NCBI GenBank assembly: GCA_045128735.1
Contig: JBGVRT010000133.1
Location: forward strand, 28,929 to 92,928
Length of the DNA: 64,000 nt
Source: RGIG8775 sp045128735
GTDB taxonomy: Bacteria > Bacillota > Clostridia > Oscillospirales > CAG-272
Reading direction: 5' to 3'
Shown: in pieces, positions 24,860-33,767 of the stretch
Layout: each line of letters starts with the position of its first letter
Numbering within the stretch: position 1 is the first letter of the stretch
Made by a program: the position numbers and the translations under genes
The notes under the pieces: model-generated
Databases searched by the model: none
What the model saw: only the letters and a program-made list of their open reading frames with translations
What the model was told of the DNA's origin: nothing

Positions 24860-25831
24860 CTATGTTTTTGGCGAATAACAGCGTCCCTGCCAAGTGTTTC
24901 GTTCAAACATCAGCTTATCTACGTCGTTGATGACCGACACCTTTTTTCTGCTCCATTCGGGAGCCAGAAGATCCTCCGACATTCCGTCGCCCGTCAGCCT
25001 TGCCACAACAGTTTTCGGTGGCAAAAGTTCAAGTGCTCTGACCACAAGGTCGATATAGCGTTCCCTTTCAAGCGGTTTATAGCCGCCGTCAAGATATATC
25101 TTACCGAGTCGGCTTGATGCGAGGACGTGCAAAAGATGTATTTTCACCTGCTCGGGTTTAAGCTCTGCCACCTTGCGAACCGTTTCAAGTATCATTTCGT
25201 CGGTCTCATCGGGAAGTCCGAAAATGATATGAACACAGATATTTATTTTCTCGCTTGCACTACGAAGCTTCCGATATCCATCCACAAAATCGGCATAGCT
25301 ATGTCCACGGTTTATAAGCTGCGCGGTTGAGTCGTGGGCACTTTGAAGCCCAAGCTCAACTGTAAGGGTAGTGCGCTCCGCAAGCTCGGCAAGATATGTA
25401 ACGGTGCCGTCCTCAAGACAGTCGGCACGGGTGGCGATATTCATTCCCACAACTCCATCCTGCGCAAGAGCCTCCTCAAACATCGGGCGCAACACCTCAA
25501 GGGGTGCGTAGGTATTGGTATGGGCTTGGAAATAAGGTATACATCTCTCTACCGACCATTTTGACGACAGCTTTTCGCGTGTTATCCTGAACTGCTCGCT
25601 TACAGATAGTGCCGCGCTTTCGGCAAAATCTCCGCTTCCTCTTGACGAGCAATATATGCAACCGCCCACACCGCATTTTCCGTCGATATTGGGGCAGGTA
25701 AAGCCGCCGTCAATAGGTATCTTGGCGCATTTGCCGCAAAAGGTCTGCTTCAGATAATAATCATAGGTATAGTACCTTTTATTAGAGTCGCTGTACTCGA
25801 AAGGGTTTATGCTTTTTTGAGTTACTTTCAT
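24860..25831 (-). CDS. TIGR01212-family radical SAM protein (YtqA-like)
   Basis: About 323 residues. The radical SAM cluster motif has the unusual spacing C-x4-C-x2-C (CGVGGCIYCSSRG) rather than C-x3-C, which defines this group; a preceding FTCPNIDGKCG adds further cysteines. The substrate of the family is unknown. Start at the ATG at 25831 with GGAG nearby; the upstream reading frame overlaps the terminator of the aminotransferase gene. It follows that gene by 44 bases, and the terminator between them may allow readthrough. Confidence 0.88.
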   Translation of the reverse strand: MKVTQKSINPFEYSDSNKRYYTYDYYLKQTFCGKCAKIPIDGGFTCPNIDGKCGVGGCIYCSSRGSGDFAESAALSVSEQFRITREKLSSKWSVERCIPYFQAHTNTYAPLEVLRPMFEEALAQDGVVGMNIATRADCLEDGTVTYLAELAERTTLTVELGLQSAHDSTAQLINRGHSYADFVDGYRKLRSASEKINICVHIIFGLPDETDEMILETVRKVAELKPEQVKIHLLHVLASSRLGKIYLDGGYKPLERERYIDLVVRALELLPPKTVVARLTGDGMSEDLLAPEWSRKKVSVINDVDKLMFERNTWQGRCYSPKT

Positions 25832-25840
25832 TTCATCTCC

Positions 25841-25870
25841 AAAAAAGTCCAAAGAAAACTTTGGACTTTT
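25841..25870. terminator. Bidirectional terminator after the aminotransferase gene
   Basis: Perfect stem GTCCAAAG (25847-25854) and CTTTGGAC (25859-25866) with AAAA loop and A/T runs on both sides. It stands between the aminotransferase stop and the radical SAM start. Confidence 0.8.
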
Positions 25871-25875
25871 TATAA

Positions 25876-27165
25876 TTATACGTTTTTCTCGCTGATGAGC
25901 TTTTCTACAGCCGAAAGCTTTACGCAAAGGGTAAAGACGTTCATTGCCACTATAAGGTCCTCGTCTGAGGGATAAGTGGGTGCAATTCTAATATTTCTGT
26001 CGCGAAGGTCGTTACCGTAGGGGTAAGTCGCGCCCGCGGTGGTCAAGGTTATTCCCACGTCGCTTGCGAGCGTAAAGGCTCTCTTGGCGCATCCGTCCAT
26101 TGTATAAAGGCTGATAAAATATCCGCCGAGAGGCTTTGTCCAGGTAGCCGCGCCCGTATCTCCAAGCTCGCGTTCAAGTATCTCAAGCACGGTATCGAAC
26201 TTAGGTCTGATAAGGTCGGCAAGCTTCATCATATGCTTTTTGATATTTTCAGCGTTTCCAAAATATTTTACGTGGCGTATCTGATTTATCTTATCGTATC
26301 CGATAGTCTGAACGCCCATTATTTTTTTGTTGAAATCCATATTGCGCTCGGATGCGGCAAACATAGCCACGCCCGCGCCCGGATAGGATATCTTCGAGGT
26401 GGATGCAAAATAATAAACTCTGTCCTCTGTGCCGTACTTTTCGCAAAGAGCAAAAATGTCGGCGAGCTTATCGCTCTTGTCGGGGTAAAGGTCGTGAATA
26501 ACGTAAGCGTTATCCCAGAAAATTCTGAAGTCCTTTGCCGCGGTTTTCATTTTAGCAAGTCTCTTTACTGTAGTGTCGGAATATGTGATTCCGTCGGGAT
26601 TGGAATATTTGGGACAGCACCAGATTCCCTTTATCGCAGGGTCTTTGGCGCAAAGTGCCTCTACCGCGTCCATATCGGGACCCGTAGGCGTCATATCAAC
26701 GGTTATCATCTCGATGCCGAGAGACTGACAGATTGCAAAGTGGCGGTCGTAACCGGGTGCGGGGCAAAGGAATTTTATCTTACGCTCCTTTATCCACGGA
26801 CGGTCGCTTGAGCAAACTCCGTAAAGAAGAGCGCGCGCCACCGCGTCATACATAAGGTTAAGCGACGAGTTACCCGCAACGAATATCATCTTTTCGGGAA
26901 TCTCGAGAAGCTCCGAAAAGAGCTTTTTCGCCTCGGGAATACCGTCAAGAAGTCCGTAATTTCGGTAGTCAGCACCGCTTTCGGAGTAGCAGTCCTCATT
27001 TGTGATGCAATCCAGCATATCAGCCATTATGTCAAGCTGTTTACTACCGGGCTTGCCGCGCGAAAGGTCGAGAGACAGTCCCATCTCCTTATACTTCTTA
27101 TATTCACTTACAAGATTTTCCTTAAGTTCGAACAGTTGTGCCCTGCTCAGCTTCGTATATTCCAT
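25876..27165 (-). CDS. PLP-dependent aminotransferase, class I (aspartate aminotransferase Ic-like)
   Basis: About 429 residues. The Schiff-base lysine lies in FASTSKISYPGAGVAMF (near 270), the PLP-binding Asp-Tyr in IFWDNAYVIHD (near 225), and LSRGKPGSKQLDIM near the N-terminus binds substrate. This pattern fits the family known as Asp_aminotransf (PF12897), some of whose members act as aspartate aminotransferases. The ATG at 27165 is preceded by GAGGAG. A good promoter lies at 27199-27227. Confidence 0.88.
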   Translation of the reverse strand: MEYTKLSRAQLFELKENLVSEYKKYKEMGLSLDLSRGKPGSKQLDIMADMLDCITNEDCYSESGADYRNYGLLDGIPEAKKLFSELLEIPEKMIFVAGNSSLNLMYDAVARALLYGVCSSDRPWIKERKIKFLCPAPGYDRHFAICQSLGIEMITVDMTPTGPDMDAVEALCAKDPAIKGIWCCPKYSNPDGITYSDTTVKRLAKMKTAAKDFRIFWDNAYVIHDLYPDKSDKLADIFALCEKYGTEDRVYYFASTSKISYPGAGVAMFAASERNMDFNKKIMGVQTIGYDKINQIRHVKYFGNAENIKKHMMKLADLIRPKFDTVLEILERELGDTGAATWTKPLGGYFISLYTMDGCAKRAFTLASDVGITLTTAGATYPYGNDLRDRNIRIAPTYPSDEDLIVAMNVFTLCVKLSAVEKLISEKNV

Positions 27166-27198
27166 CAAAATCTCCTCGGGTTTAGCGTTATCCCGTTT

Positions 27199-27227
27199 AT
27201 TATATCACAGCACTTTCAAAAAAGCAA
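27199..27227 (-). promoter_or_regulatory. Promoter of the aminotransferase gene
   Basis: On the minus strand TTGCTT (27222-27227), 17 bases, TATAAT (27199-27204). Confidence 0.75.
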
Positions 27228-27273
27228 GATGTTTTTTGAATTTTTGCAAAAATATTTGAAAAACCCCGTTTCT

Positions 27274-27334
27274 TCCTGCATTTGCAAGTTGTTTTTGCAA
27301 GATTTAATATTTTTCTTGCAAGAATCCTGCATTT
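27274..27334. repeat. Cluster of TTGCAAG repeats between helicase and aminotransferase genes
   Basis: TTGCAAG occurs at 27282, 27295 and 27316, and TCCTGCATTT occurs at both ends (27274-27283 and 27325-27334). CTTGCAAG is itself a palindrome. It lies just behind the helicase stop codon and upstream of the aminotransferase promoter. It may fold as a weak terminator or act as a protein-binding site. Confidence 0.45.
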
Positions 27335-29728
27335 TTATTCTCTCTCGCGCCAAAACCGTCCAACCACTTCGGCAAGCGATGCGGCGTCACCCACGTAACG
27401 CAGGTGATTCCAATGCTTCGGGAACAGCTTTTGGTAGGTGGGCAGACCGTATCTGTCGTCAATAAGCACCACTATTCCCTTGTCCTCTTCACGCCTTATG
27501 ACACGTCCCGCCGCCTGAAGAACGTTATTCATTCCCGGGTAGGTGTAAGCGTACTCAAAGCCGTTTTCATAGCGGTTTTCGAAATAGTCCCGCATAATAT
27601 TGCGCTCGCTTGAAAAGCCCGGAAGTCCCACACCCACTATGATACTGCCGATAAGTCGGTTTCCCGGCAGGTCAACGCCCTCCGAGAAGCTTCCGCCAAG
27701 AACGCAGAAGCCTATTCTCATTTTATTCTCATCGTCCTTAAACGATTCAATAAACTCCTCGTGCTGAGCACGGCTCATTCCGCGGCGTTGCACTATTGTG
27801 CGCACCTTGGGGTATTTTTTCACAAAAGCCTCGTGCACCTTTTCAAGGTAGCCGTAGGACGGAAAATATGCGATATAGTTTCCCGCCTTTGGCGACACCG
27901 CCGCCGCTATGCAGGTTGCTATTTTCTTATAGCTTTTATCTCTGTCCTCAAAACGTGTGCTAACGGTGTCAACTGCCGCTACGCAAAGATTTTTTTGCTC
28001 GTATGGCGAGGCAAGCTCAAGGCAAAGCGACTTTTTTCCGCCGCCAAGCAGATCACAGAAATAGGAAAGCGGTGCAAGAGTTGCCGAGAACATCACCGAC
28101 GCGCGACCAAGCGAAAGAATACCGTCAAGGATATCCGATGGGTCAATACAATTAAGCGAAACGGTGGTTTCAGCCCCTGCAAGCTCGACGTAGGTCATAA
28201 ATTTATCGTCGTAATATTCGAGCACGCAATTGAATTTGCGCACCGACGAATAAACGCGGTCAATTATCTCGTAAAATTCGCTGTCCTTATTATATTTAAT
28301 CCACTTTTCGAGTCTTTCTCCAAAAGCTATTGATGCCTCGGACACCGACACAACGCTGTTACGGCTTATGTAATAGCCCGTCTCGTTGCCCACTGCATCG
28401 GTTCGCATATTGTCACGGCAAAGCTTTTTAGTCTCCTTAAGCGCCGATATCATATATGAAAAGCTTTCGCCAAGCTCCGGAACAAAGCTTCCCACTGCGC
28501 TGTACGCCGTCTCGATTTCACACCTCGAAAGAGTAGCCGAATATATCGCTCTCGCTCGGTCAACAAGATTATGCGCCTCGTCTATGAGGAACACGTACTC
28601 TCCGAAATCACCGGGGCGGTCAAAGTAGCGTTTTATATGAACGAACGGGTCAAAAAGATAGTTGTAGTCACATATTATTATATCGCAAAGCTCCGAAAGG
28701 TCAAGCGACAGCTCATATGGGCAAACGTCGTACTTATTTGCCACCTCTGTAATAACCGACGCGTAAAATCCGTTTTGCTTTGACATCAGCTCCTCTATTG
28801 CCGCGCCCGCCTTATCCTTGTAGCGTTTGGCGTACTGACAGTCACGCTCGTTGCAATAGCGCGCGTCTCGGCAGCCTCCGTTTTTGGCTTTTTCGGAGCA
28901 GCACATTGCGTCCTTTGAGGAAAGCACCACCGTCTTAAGCTTCGCCCCAGCCTCGCAAAGTCTGCCTGCCGCCGCGTAAGCCTCGCGGGCGGTGTCGGTC
29001 TTTGCGGTAAAATAAAAAATTTTATCGCATCTTCCCTTTCCGAAAGCGCGCACCGCGGGGTAGAGCACAGAAACAGTCTTTCCTATTCCCGTAGGAGCTT
29101 GGGCGAACATTCTGCGTTTTTTGCGAATGACCGAAGCAACGCCCCGCATCATTTCATCCTGTCCCTCACGAATGTCGCTATAGGGGAATTTCAAATCAAG
29201 CGCGGAGGTGCGCACGCCGGTTTCGTGGAATATTGTGTGATTTATTCTGAACTGCATTGACGACAAGAGGTTTTTTACAGTCGCTTCAAGCTCGGAAATA
29301 TAGAATTTCTTTTCATATATTTTAATTTCGCCGTCAGCACTGCTCTTATGCACAACGCGAGTGTATATAACCTCAAGTCCGTCACGAAGGCAGACAAGAT
29401 AAGCACAGCATCTTATATATCCCCACAGCTCCTCACGCGGAGGCTTGGCAACGCGTGACGGAGAAACACACCGCACTACGTCAGTGCGCATTCCGCCTTT
29501 CATTTCAATCAGACCGTCAACAACACCCGTAAGCTTGAAATTTCTTGCCATATGTGTAAAACTTTTCGTAACCTCAAGCGATGGATTATATCCGTCATTA
29601 AGCTCGGTCATCAGATTTACCGCCTCGTCGTCGGCAGAGGTTCTTGTATATTCTCCCACACCGAAGGTATGCAAACAGAGCTCTGCCACAGACAGCTCAA
29701 CGCATTTCGTTTCTATATTATATTTCAC
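27335..29728 (-). CDS. XPD/DinG-type Fe-S DNA helicase with N-terminal nuclease-like domain
   Basis: A superfamily 2 helicase of 797 residues. Walker A is FAQAPTGIGKTVSVLYP (near 210), the DEAH box is VFLIDEAHNLVDRA (near 385), and the Fe-S cysteines lie in DAMCCSEKAKNGGCRDARYC. Motif VI is near the end (NVLQAAGRVIRREEDKG). Residues 1-150 resemble the PD-(D/E)XK-like module often fused to such bacterial helicases (GVVDGLIEMKGGMRTDVVR), though an intact E-x-K is not seen. Start is GTG at 29728 with AAAGGAGG. It probably unwinds DNA during repair. Confidence 0.88.
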   Translation of the reverse strand: MKYNIETKCVELSVAELCLHTFGVGEYTRTSADDEAVNLMTELNDGYNPSLEVTKSFTHMARNFKLTGVVDGLIEMKGGMRTDVVRCVSPSRVAKPPREELWGYIRCCAYLVCLRDGLEVIYTRVVHKSSADGEIKIYEKKFYISELEATVKNLLSSMQFRINHTIFHETGVRTSALDLKFPYSDIREGQDEMMRGVASVIRKKRRMFAQAPTGIGKTVSVLYPAVRAFGKGRCDKIFYFTAKTDTAREAYAAAGRLCEAGAKLKTVVLSSKDAMCCSEKAKNGGCRDARYCNERDCQYAKRYKDKAGAAIEELMSKQNGFYASVITEVANKYDVCPYELSLDLSELCDIIICDYNYLFDPFVHIKRYFDRPGDFGEYVFLIDEAHNLVDRARAIYSATLSRCEIETAYSAVGSFVPELGESFSYMISALKETKKLCRDNMRTDAVGNETGYYISRNSVVSVSEASIAFGERLEKWIKYNKDSEFYEIIDRVYSSVRKFNCVLEYYDDKFMTYVELAGAETTVSLNCIDPSDILDGILSLGRASVMFSATLAPLSYFCDLLGGGKKSLCLELASPYEQKNLCVAAVDTVSTRFEDRDKSYKKIATCIAAAVSPKAGNYIAYFPSYGYLEKVHEAFVKKYPKVRTIVQRRGMSRAQHEEFIESFKDDENKMRIGFCVLGGSFSEGVDLPGNRLIGSIIVGVGLPGFSSERNIMRDYFENRYENGFEYAYTYPGMNNVLQAAGRVIRREEDKGIVVLIDDRYGLPTYQKLFPKHWNHLRYVGDAASLAEVVGRFWRERE

Positions 29729-29773
29729 GGCAAAGCCCTCCTTTCCCTCGGGTATTCTGAGTTTTCTTAGATA

Positions 29774-29802
29774 AGTATATCACATATTTGCCAATTCGTC
29801 AA
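29774..29802 (-). promoter_or_regulatory. Promoter of the helicase gene
   Basis: On the minus strand TTGACG (29797-29802), 17 bases, TATACT (29774-29779). Divergent from the mecA promoter. Confidence 0.8.
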
Positions 29803-29832
29803 CGCTTTTGAATTTTTCCATTATTTTAGGGG

Positions 29833-29861
29833 TTACATTTTTTCACGAAATAGATTATAAT
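29833..29861 (+). promoter_or_regulatory. Promoter of mecA
   Basis: TTACAT (29833-29838), 17 bases, TATAAT (29856-29861). Confidence 0.75.
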
Positions 29862-29898
29862 TATATCAGACACGAAAATTTTACAAGGAGGTAACAAC

Positions 29899-30549
29899 GT
29901 GGAGCTGATAATGATAAGCTCAAGCAAGCTGAAAATAATGCTTTCTGCTGACGATATGCAAAAGTACGCGCTTGACGCGGACGTAAACTATGCCGACTCA
30001 AAAACAAGAAGGGCTTTCAGGACAATCCTCGAGGAAGCCAAACAAAAGACGGGATTTGACGCTGAGAGCGAAAAGATATTTATTCAGCTCTACCCCTCAA
30101 AAAAGGGCGGTTGCGAGGTGTACATAACGAAGATAGACGATGACACCGATGCTGAATACGCAGAGCTTTCGCTAAAGCTCTACGGAGAGTCAAAATGCGG
30201 ACGGAAAAGCTCCGAAAAAAGTTCGGGAATAATCCCATCCTCCAAAAAGCAGGTGGCGAGGGAGAGACGGCGCGCCTATTCATTTTCGTCTCTTGAGGAC
30301 CTTTTAGCCGTATGCCGCCGTCTGAAGCTGATAAAGTGGAAGGGGCAAAGCAGCGCGTACAGCGAAAACGGCAGATTTTATATTACCTTGAAGGACAAAG
30401 GCTGCTCTGACAGCTTGCACATCGACCGACTTTATTTCATATCCGAGTACGGCACTTTTGAAAACCACGACCGACTCAGCAAAAGCCTGCCCGAGCACGC
30501 AACCTGCATTTGTGAGCGCGACGCAGTGGAAAAGCTTGGCGCTCTTTAG
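29899..30549 (+). CDS. mecA: Adaptor protein MecA
   Basis: 216 residues, close to the usual size. MecA delivers substrates to the ClpCP protease. The N-terminal substrate-binding part (KIMLSADDMQKYALDADVNY, then FRTILEEAKQKTGF) and the C-terminal ClpC-binding part (SFSSLEDLLAVCRRL...SALYRENGRYYL-like stretch read here as SSAYSENGRFYITL) are both present, joined by a charged linker. The start is a GTG at 29899 with AAGGAGG 7 bases upstream. Confidence 0.9.
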   Translation: MELIMISSSKLKIMLSADDMQKYALDADVNYADSKTRRAFRTILEEAKQKTGFDAESEKIFIQLYPSKKGGCEVYITKIDDDTDAEYAELSLKLYGESKCGRKSSEKSSGIIPSSKKQVARERRRAYSFSSLEDLLAVCRRLKLIKWKGQSSAYSENGRFYITLKDKGCSDSLHIDRLYFISEYGTFENHDRLSKSLPEHATCICERDAVEKLGAL

Positions 30550-30587
30550 CAAAAAGCTCGGAAATTGTCGGAAATTTTAATAAGCTA

Positions 30588-30616
30588 TTGAAAAATTTAT
30601 CCTCTTGTGTTATAAT
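30588..30616 (+). promoter_or_regulatory. Promoter of the uracil-DNA glycosylase gene
   Basis: TTGAAA (30588-30593), 17 bases, TATAAT (30611-30616). It overlaps the upstream part of the open frame, excluding a start at 30588. Confidence 0.85.
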
Positions 30617-30647
30617 GTATAAGATATATTTTCACACAGGAGATATT

Positions 30648-31214
30648 ATGGAAACACTCGAATTATTATATGAAAAATGTGCGGAATGTAAAGGCTGTGC
30701 CCTTCACGAATCGCGCACAAACTGCGTTTTCGGATACGGAAACCCCAATGCCGACCTTATGTTTGTCGGTGAAGCCCCCGGCGAGCAGGAGGATCTCAAG
30801 GGAATTCCCTTTGTTGGCCGCGCGGGTCAGTTGCTTGACAAATTTCTCTACGCTGTTGACATCAACCGCGAGGACGTATACATTGCCAACATTCTCAAAT
30901 GCCGTCCGCCAAAGAACCGCGACCCTCTGCCCGAGGAGGAGGAGGCTTGCATAGGTTATCTGCGGGAGCAGGTAAAGATTATCAAGCCCAAAATGATAGT
31001 TTGCCTTGGCAGAATTTCAGCGATGAAGCTTATCAAGCCCGATTTCAAGATAACACAAGAACACGGAAAGTGGTTTGAAAAGGGACCATTCCTTATGTGC
31101 GCTGTCTACCACCCTGCACTCCTGCTCCGCGACCCGCGAAAAAAGGACGATATGCTTATTGATATGAAAGCCATCAAGGCAAAGCTTGACCAGCTTTGCG
31201 AGGAGGAAAAATGA
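30648..31214 (+). CDS. Family 4 uracil-DNA glycosylase (Fe-S type)
   Basis: 188 residues. It excises uracil from DNA. GEAPGEQEDLKGIPFVGRAG (near 35-54) is the family 4 active-site motif, NILKCRPPKNRDPLP follows, and the motif near the end is VYHPALLLRDP. The [4Fe-4S] ligands are the N-terminal CAECKGC cluster plus Cys in LKC and in the IVCLGR region. Start at the ATG at 30648, with AGGAGA upstream. Its stop overlaps the AEC transporter start (ATGA). Confidence 0.93.
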   Translation: METLELLYEKCAECKGCALHESRTNCVFGYGNPNADLMFVGEAPGEQEDLKGIPFVGRAGQLLDKFLYAVDINREDVYIANILKCRPPKNRDPLPEEEEACIGYLREQVKIIKPKMIVCLGRISAMKLIKPDFKITQEHGKWFEKGPFLMCAVYHPALLLRDPRKKDDMLIDMKAIKAKLDQLCEEEK

Positions 31215-32158
31215 GCATTCCCTTTGAACAGTTCCTTAACGTTATTGCAACTATATTTTTCCTTTTGGCTGTTGGCTACATTATTCAAAAGCTCGGAATA
31301 GTTGACGACGTATCCTCAAACCGACTTTCAAAGCTTATTGTCGGCATTGCACAGCCAATGCTGATTTTCTCCTCACTTATCGGAATGGAGTTTTCGCCAG
31401 ACACCGCAAAATCCGGCTTCAGAATGCTTCTCATCGGTCTTGGCGTTCACGCGTTAATGGCGGTTTTCGCCTACTTCTCCTGCAGTTGGATAAGAGACCT
31501 TAACGAGCGAAAGATTACCGAGTTTGCCATGGTGCTTGGAAACTGCGGATTTATCGGATTTCCCATCTTCGAGTCGCTTTTCGGTGACGAGGGACTTTTC
31601 CTCGGCGCATTTTTCATAATCAGCTTTCAGTTGACTCTTTGGACTTGGGGAGTTATGATATTCGCCCGCAAGCGAAGTGACATCAAAATAAGCATCAAGC
31701 AAATACTTATAAACAAAGGCACGGTGCCCTGCGTAATAGGCTTGATTTTCTTCTTCCTCGGCAATCCTCTGCCCGAATTCTTAGTAAGCGGATGCGATTA
31801 TCTCGCCTCGCTTTGCACACCTATCTCGGTGCTTATCACAGGTGCGCTTATTGCCACAAAGCCCATAAAGGAGTTCTTCACACTACCAAAGCTTTACTAC
31901 CTTTCATTTATGAAGCTGTTGGTGCTTCCCATTGCCGTCTGCGCAATTATGTCTATATTCAACTTTGACGCGGACACAATAATATTCTGCACCATTGCGG
32001 CGGCAATGCCCTCGGCGGCTATTGCTTCGATGTTCGGTTCTATCTATTCGGTGTCGCCGTCCTACGCATCGCAGGCCGTGGGATTTACCACACTTTTATC
32101 CATAGGCACTATGCCTTGCACGCTTCTTATTGCGCCAAAAATAATAGAATGGCTTTAA
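31211..32158 (+). CDS. AEC-family (auxin efflux carrier type) permease
   Basis: About 315 residues with some ten hydrophobic segments in two halves, the topology of the AEC family (for example IATIFFLLAVGYIIQKLGIVDD at the start, TEFAMVLGNCGFIGFPI in the first half, FCTIAAAMPSAAIASMFG in the second). Bacterial members export or import organic acids such as malate; the substrate here is not readable. Translation is coupled to the glycosylase gene by ATGA, with GAGGAGG inside the latter's end. Confidence 0.88.
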   Translation: MSIPFEQFLNVIATIFFLLAVGYIIQKLGIVDDVSSNRLSKLIVGIAQPMLIFSSLIGMEFSPDTAKSGFRMLLIGLGVHALMAVFAYFSCSWIRDLNERKITEFAMVLGNCGFIGFPIFESLFGDEGLFLGAFFIISFQLTLWTWGVMIFARKRSDIKISIKQILINKGTVPCVIGLIFFFLGNPLPEFLVSGCDYLASLCTPISVLITGALIATKPIKEFFTLPKLYYLSFMKLLVLPIAVCAIMSIFNFDADTIIFCTIAAAMPSAAIASMFGSIYSVSPSYASQAVGFTTLLSIGTMPCTLLIAPKIIEWL

Positions 32159-32173
32159 TATTAAACACGAATT

Positions 32174-32206
32174 ACGGCTGAGCCTTTGACTCAGCCGTGA
32201 TTTTTT
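32174..32206 (+). terminator. Terminator after the AEC permease gene
   Basis: ACGGCTGAG (32174-32182) pairs with CTCAGCCGT (32190-32198), followed by GATTTTTT. Confidence 0.85.
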
Positions 32207-33623
32207 ATGCGTCTTTCTTTTTTACTCTGAACAGCAATGCCGCCATTCCCTTGGGAGAAAACGGAATAAGTGGGTAGAGGTAATTGCGCTTTCCGTTTGC
32301 CGTTTTGTTTGTTGCGATAAGCGTAATTATAATAACCGTTCCTATTGCAAGTCCATACACGTCGAAAAGCGCGATGAGAACAAGCAATATTATTCGCATA
32401 AACTTAAATGCGTAACCGAGCTGATAATTGCGCTGTGAAAAGTTGGCTATCGAAACAAACGCCATATAGAGAATAACCTCGGGGATAAGCCAACCTATTT
32501 CTATAGCGAAGTCCCCCAATATAAGACCGCCGATAACCGAAAGCGAGTTTGACAGCATATCGGGAGTATTCATTGATGCCATACGAAGTCCGTCAATAAC
32601 AAATTCCACAAGCAAAAGCTGTGCGAGAATCGGAATTTTGCCAGCCTCCTGCGGCAGAGCAAACTGCAACCAGTCGGGTACAAGCTCGGGATTTTTAGTC
32701 ATTAGATACCACACGGGTGTCAGAAACATTGTCAGCCACATTATTATTTGCCTTACGATTCTTAAAAAGCTACCCGTAAACGGCGGAAAATAATAGTCGT
32801 TTGTCTCCTGCAAGAACTCAAATATGGTGGTGGGCAACATCATAACCTCAGGAGAATTATCGACGATTATCATAAGTCCGCCCTCCATAATCTGCGCGGC
32901 AGCGGTATCGGGGCGCTCTGTGGTGCGTATTTTGGGAAACGGATTATACCAGCCGCTTTTTATCAAGCATTCGGCAAGCGACTGATGTCCAAGCGACAGC
33001 GACTCGGTCTTTATTTCATTAAGCTTTCTGCTTATTTTGGCTACGTAATCCATATCGGCGCGGTCGGACATATAGCACAGCACCACGTCGGTTTTGGACA
33101 CGCTTCCCACGGTAAAATGCTTCATTGTCAGCGCGGTGTCTCTTATGCGGCGGCGTATGAGGGCTGTGTTGAAAATAAGACCTTCAACAAATCCGTCGCG
33201 CGCGCCAAGCATAACGCGGTCGTTTTGCGGCTCACCAATTGAGCGTGCGGGATAAGTTCGCGCGTCAATTATAATCGCCTTATCCTCAAAGCTACTGCCA
33301 ATCATCAGTGCCGCGCCAGAAAGGGTCATTTGTATCATTGTGTCAAGCGACTCACACAAATCTGTCTCCACGTACGCCGCCGCACTTTCGGCGAATTTTT
33401 GGGCGGCGCTCGGCGAGCTTTCGCCCAAGCCCTTAAGCGCAACAAAGCTGAGCATCAGTTTACTCATTATTGCGTCCTTAATAAAGCCGTCCAGATAGTA
33501 AAACGTAAGCTCATCCTGCCCCACCGCAAGTGTCTTCTTTATTATATCAAAATTTTCTTCCACCCGAAACAGATTGTCAAGTCTTTGCACGTTATCTTTG
33601 TAATCGGTTGATAATCTTTTCAT
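32205..33623 (-). CDS. Spore germination protein, GerA family (A subunit)
   Basis: 472 residues. The soluble N-terminal half (DNLFRVEENFDIIKKTLAV, LCYMSDRADMDYVAKISRKL) is followed by five or so membrane helices in the second half, ending KGMAALLFRVKKKDA. GerA subunits form germinant receptors in the spore inner membrane, normally with B and C partners. No gerB- or gerC-like gene is adjacent, so this is an orphan A subunit (or its partners lie elsewhere). CGGAGGAAGCG precedes the ATG. A GGATA...CAAGAATA pair upstream is at best a weak match to a sigma-G promoter. Confidence 0.9.
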   Translation of the reverse strand: MKRLSTDYKDNVQRLDNLFRVEENFDIIKKTLAVGQDELTFYYLDGFIKDAIMSKLMLSFVALKGLGESSPSAAQKFAESAAAYVETDLCESLDTMIQMTLSGAALMIGSSFEDKAIIIDARTYPARSIGEPQNDRVMLGARDGFVEGLIFNTALIRRRIRDTALTMKHFTVGSVSKTDVVLCYMSDRADMDYVAKISRKLNEIKTESLSLGHQSLAECLIKSGWYNPFPKIRTTERPDTAAAQIMEGGLMIIVDNSPEVMMLPTTIFEFLQETNDYYFPPFTGSFLRIVRQIIMWLTMFLTPVWYLMTKNPELVPDWLQFALPQEAGKIPILAQLLLVEFVIDGLRMASMNTPDMLSNSLSVIGGLILGDFAIEIGWLIPEVILYMAFVSIANFSQRNYQLGYAFKFMRIILLVLIALFDVYGLAIGTVIIITLIATNKTANGKRNYLYPLIPFSPKGMAALLFRVKKKDA

Positions 33624-33707
33624 CGCTTCCTCCGAATTTTATTAACAAGATTATTCTTGCCAAAGGAAGCAGATTTTATCCAAGCGAGGAAAAAAGAGTA
33701 TAAAAAA

Positions 33708-33744
33708 CAAGATTGCTTCCCGACCAATTCGGAAAGCAACCTTG
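33708..33744 (-). terminator. Terminator after the CBM9-like gene
   Basis: Arms of 15 bases (33709-33723 and 33729-33743) pair with few mismatches around CCAAT, and a run of six T follows on the minus strand. Confidence 0.85.
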
Positions 33745-33767
33745 CTATGAATATTTATTTTAACTAA

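Noticed and set aside
27274..27334. Possible miniature CRISPR array (three TTGCAAG copies).
   Set aside because: Repeats are only 7 bases with unequal spacing, there are no spacer-length units, and no cas gene is in the window.
33624..33707. Sigma-G promoter before gerA.
   Set aside because: GGATA with CAAGAATA at 17 bases is too far from the consensus to list as a feature; noted only in the gene entry.
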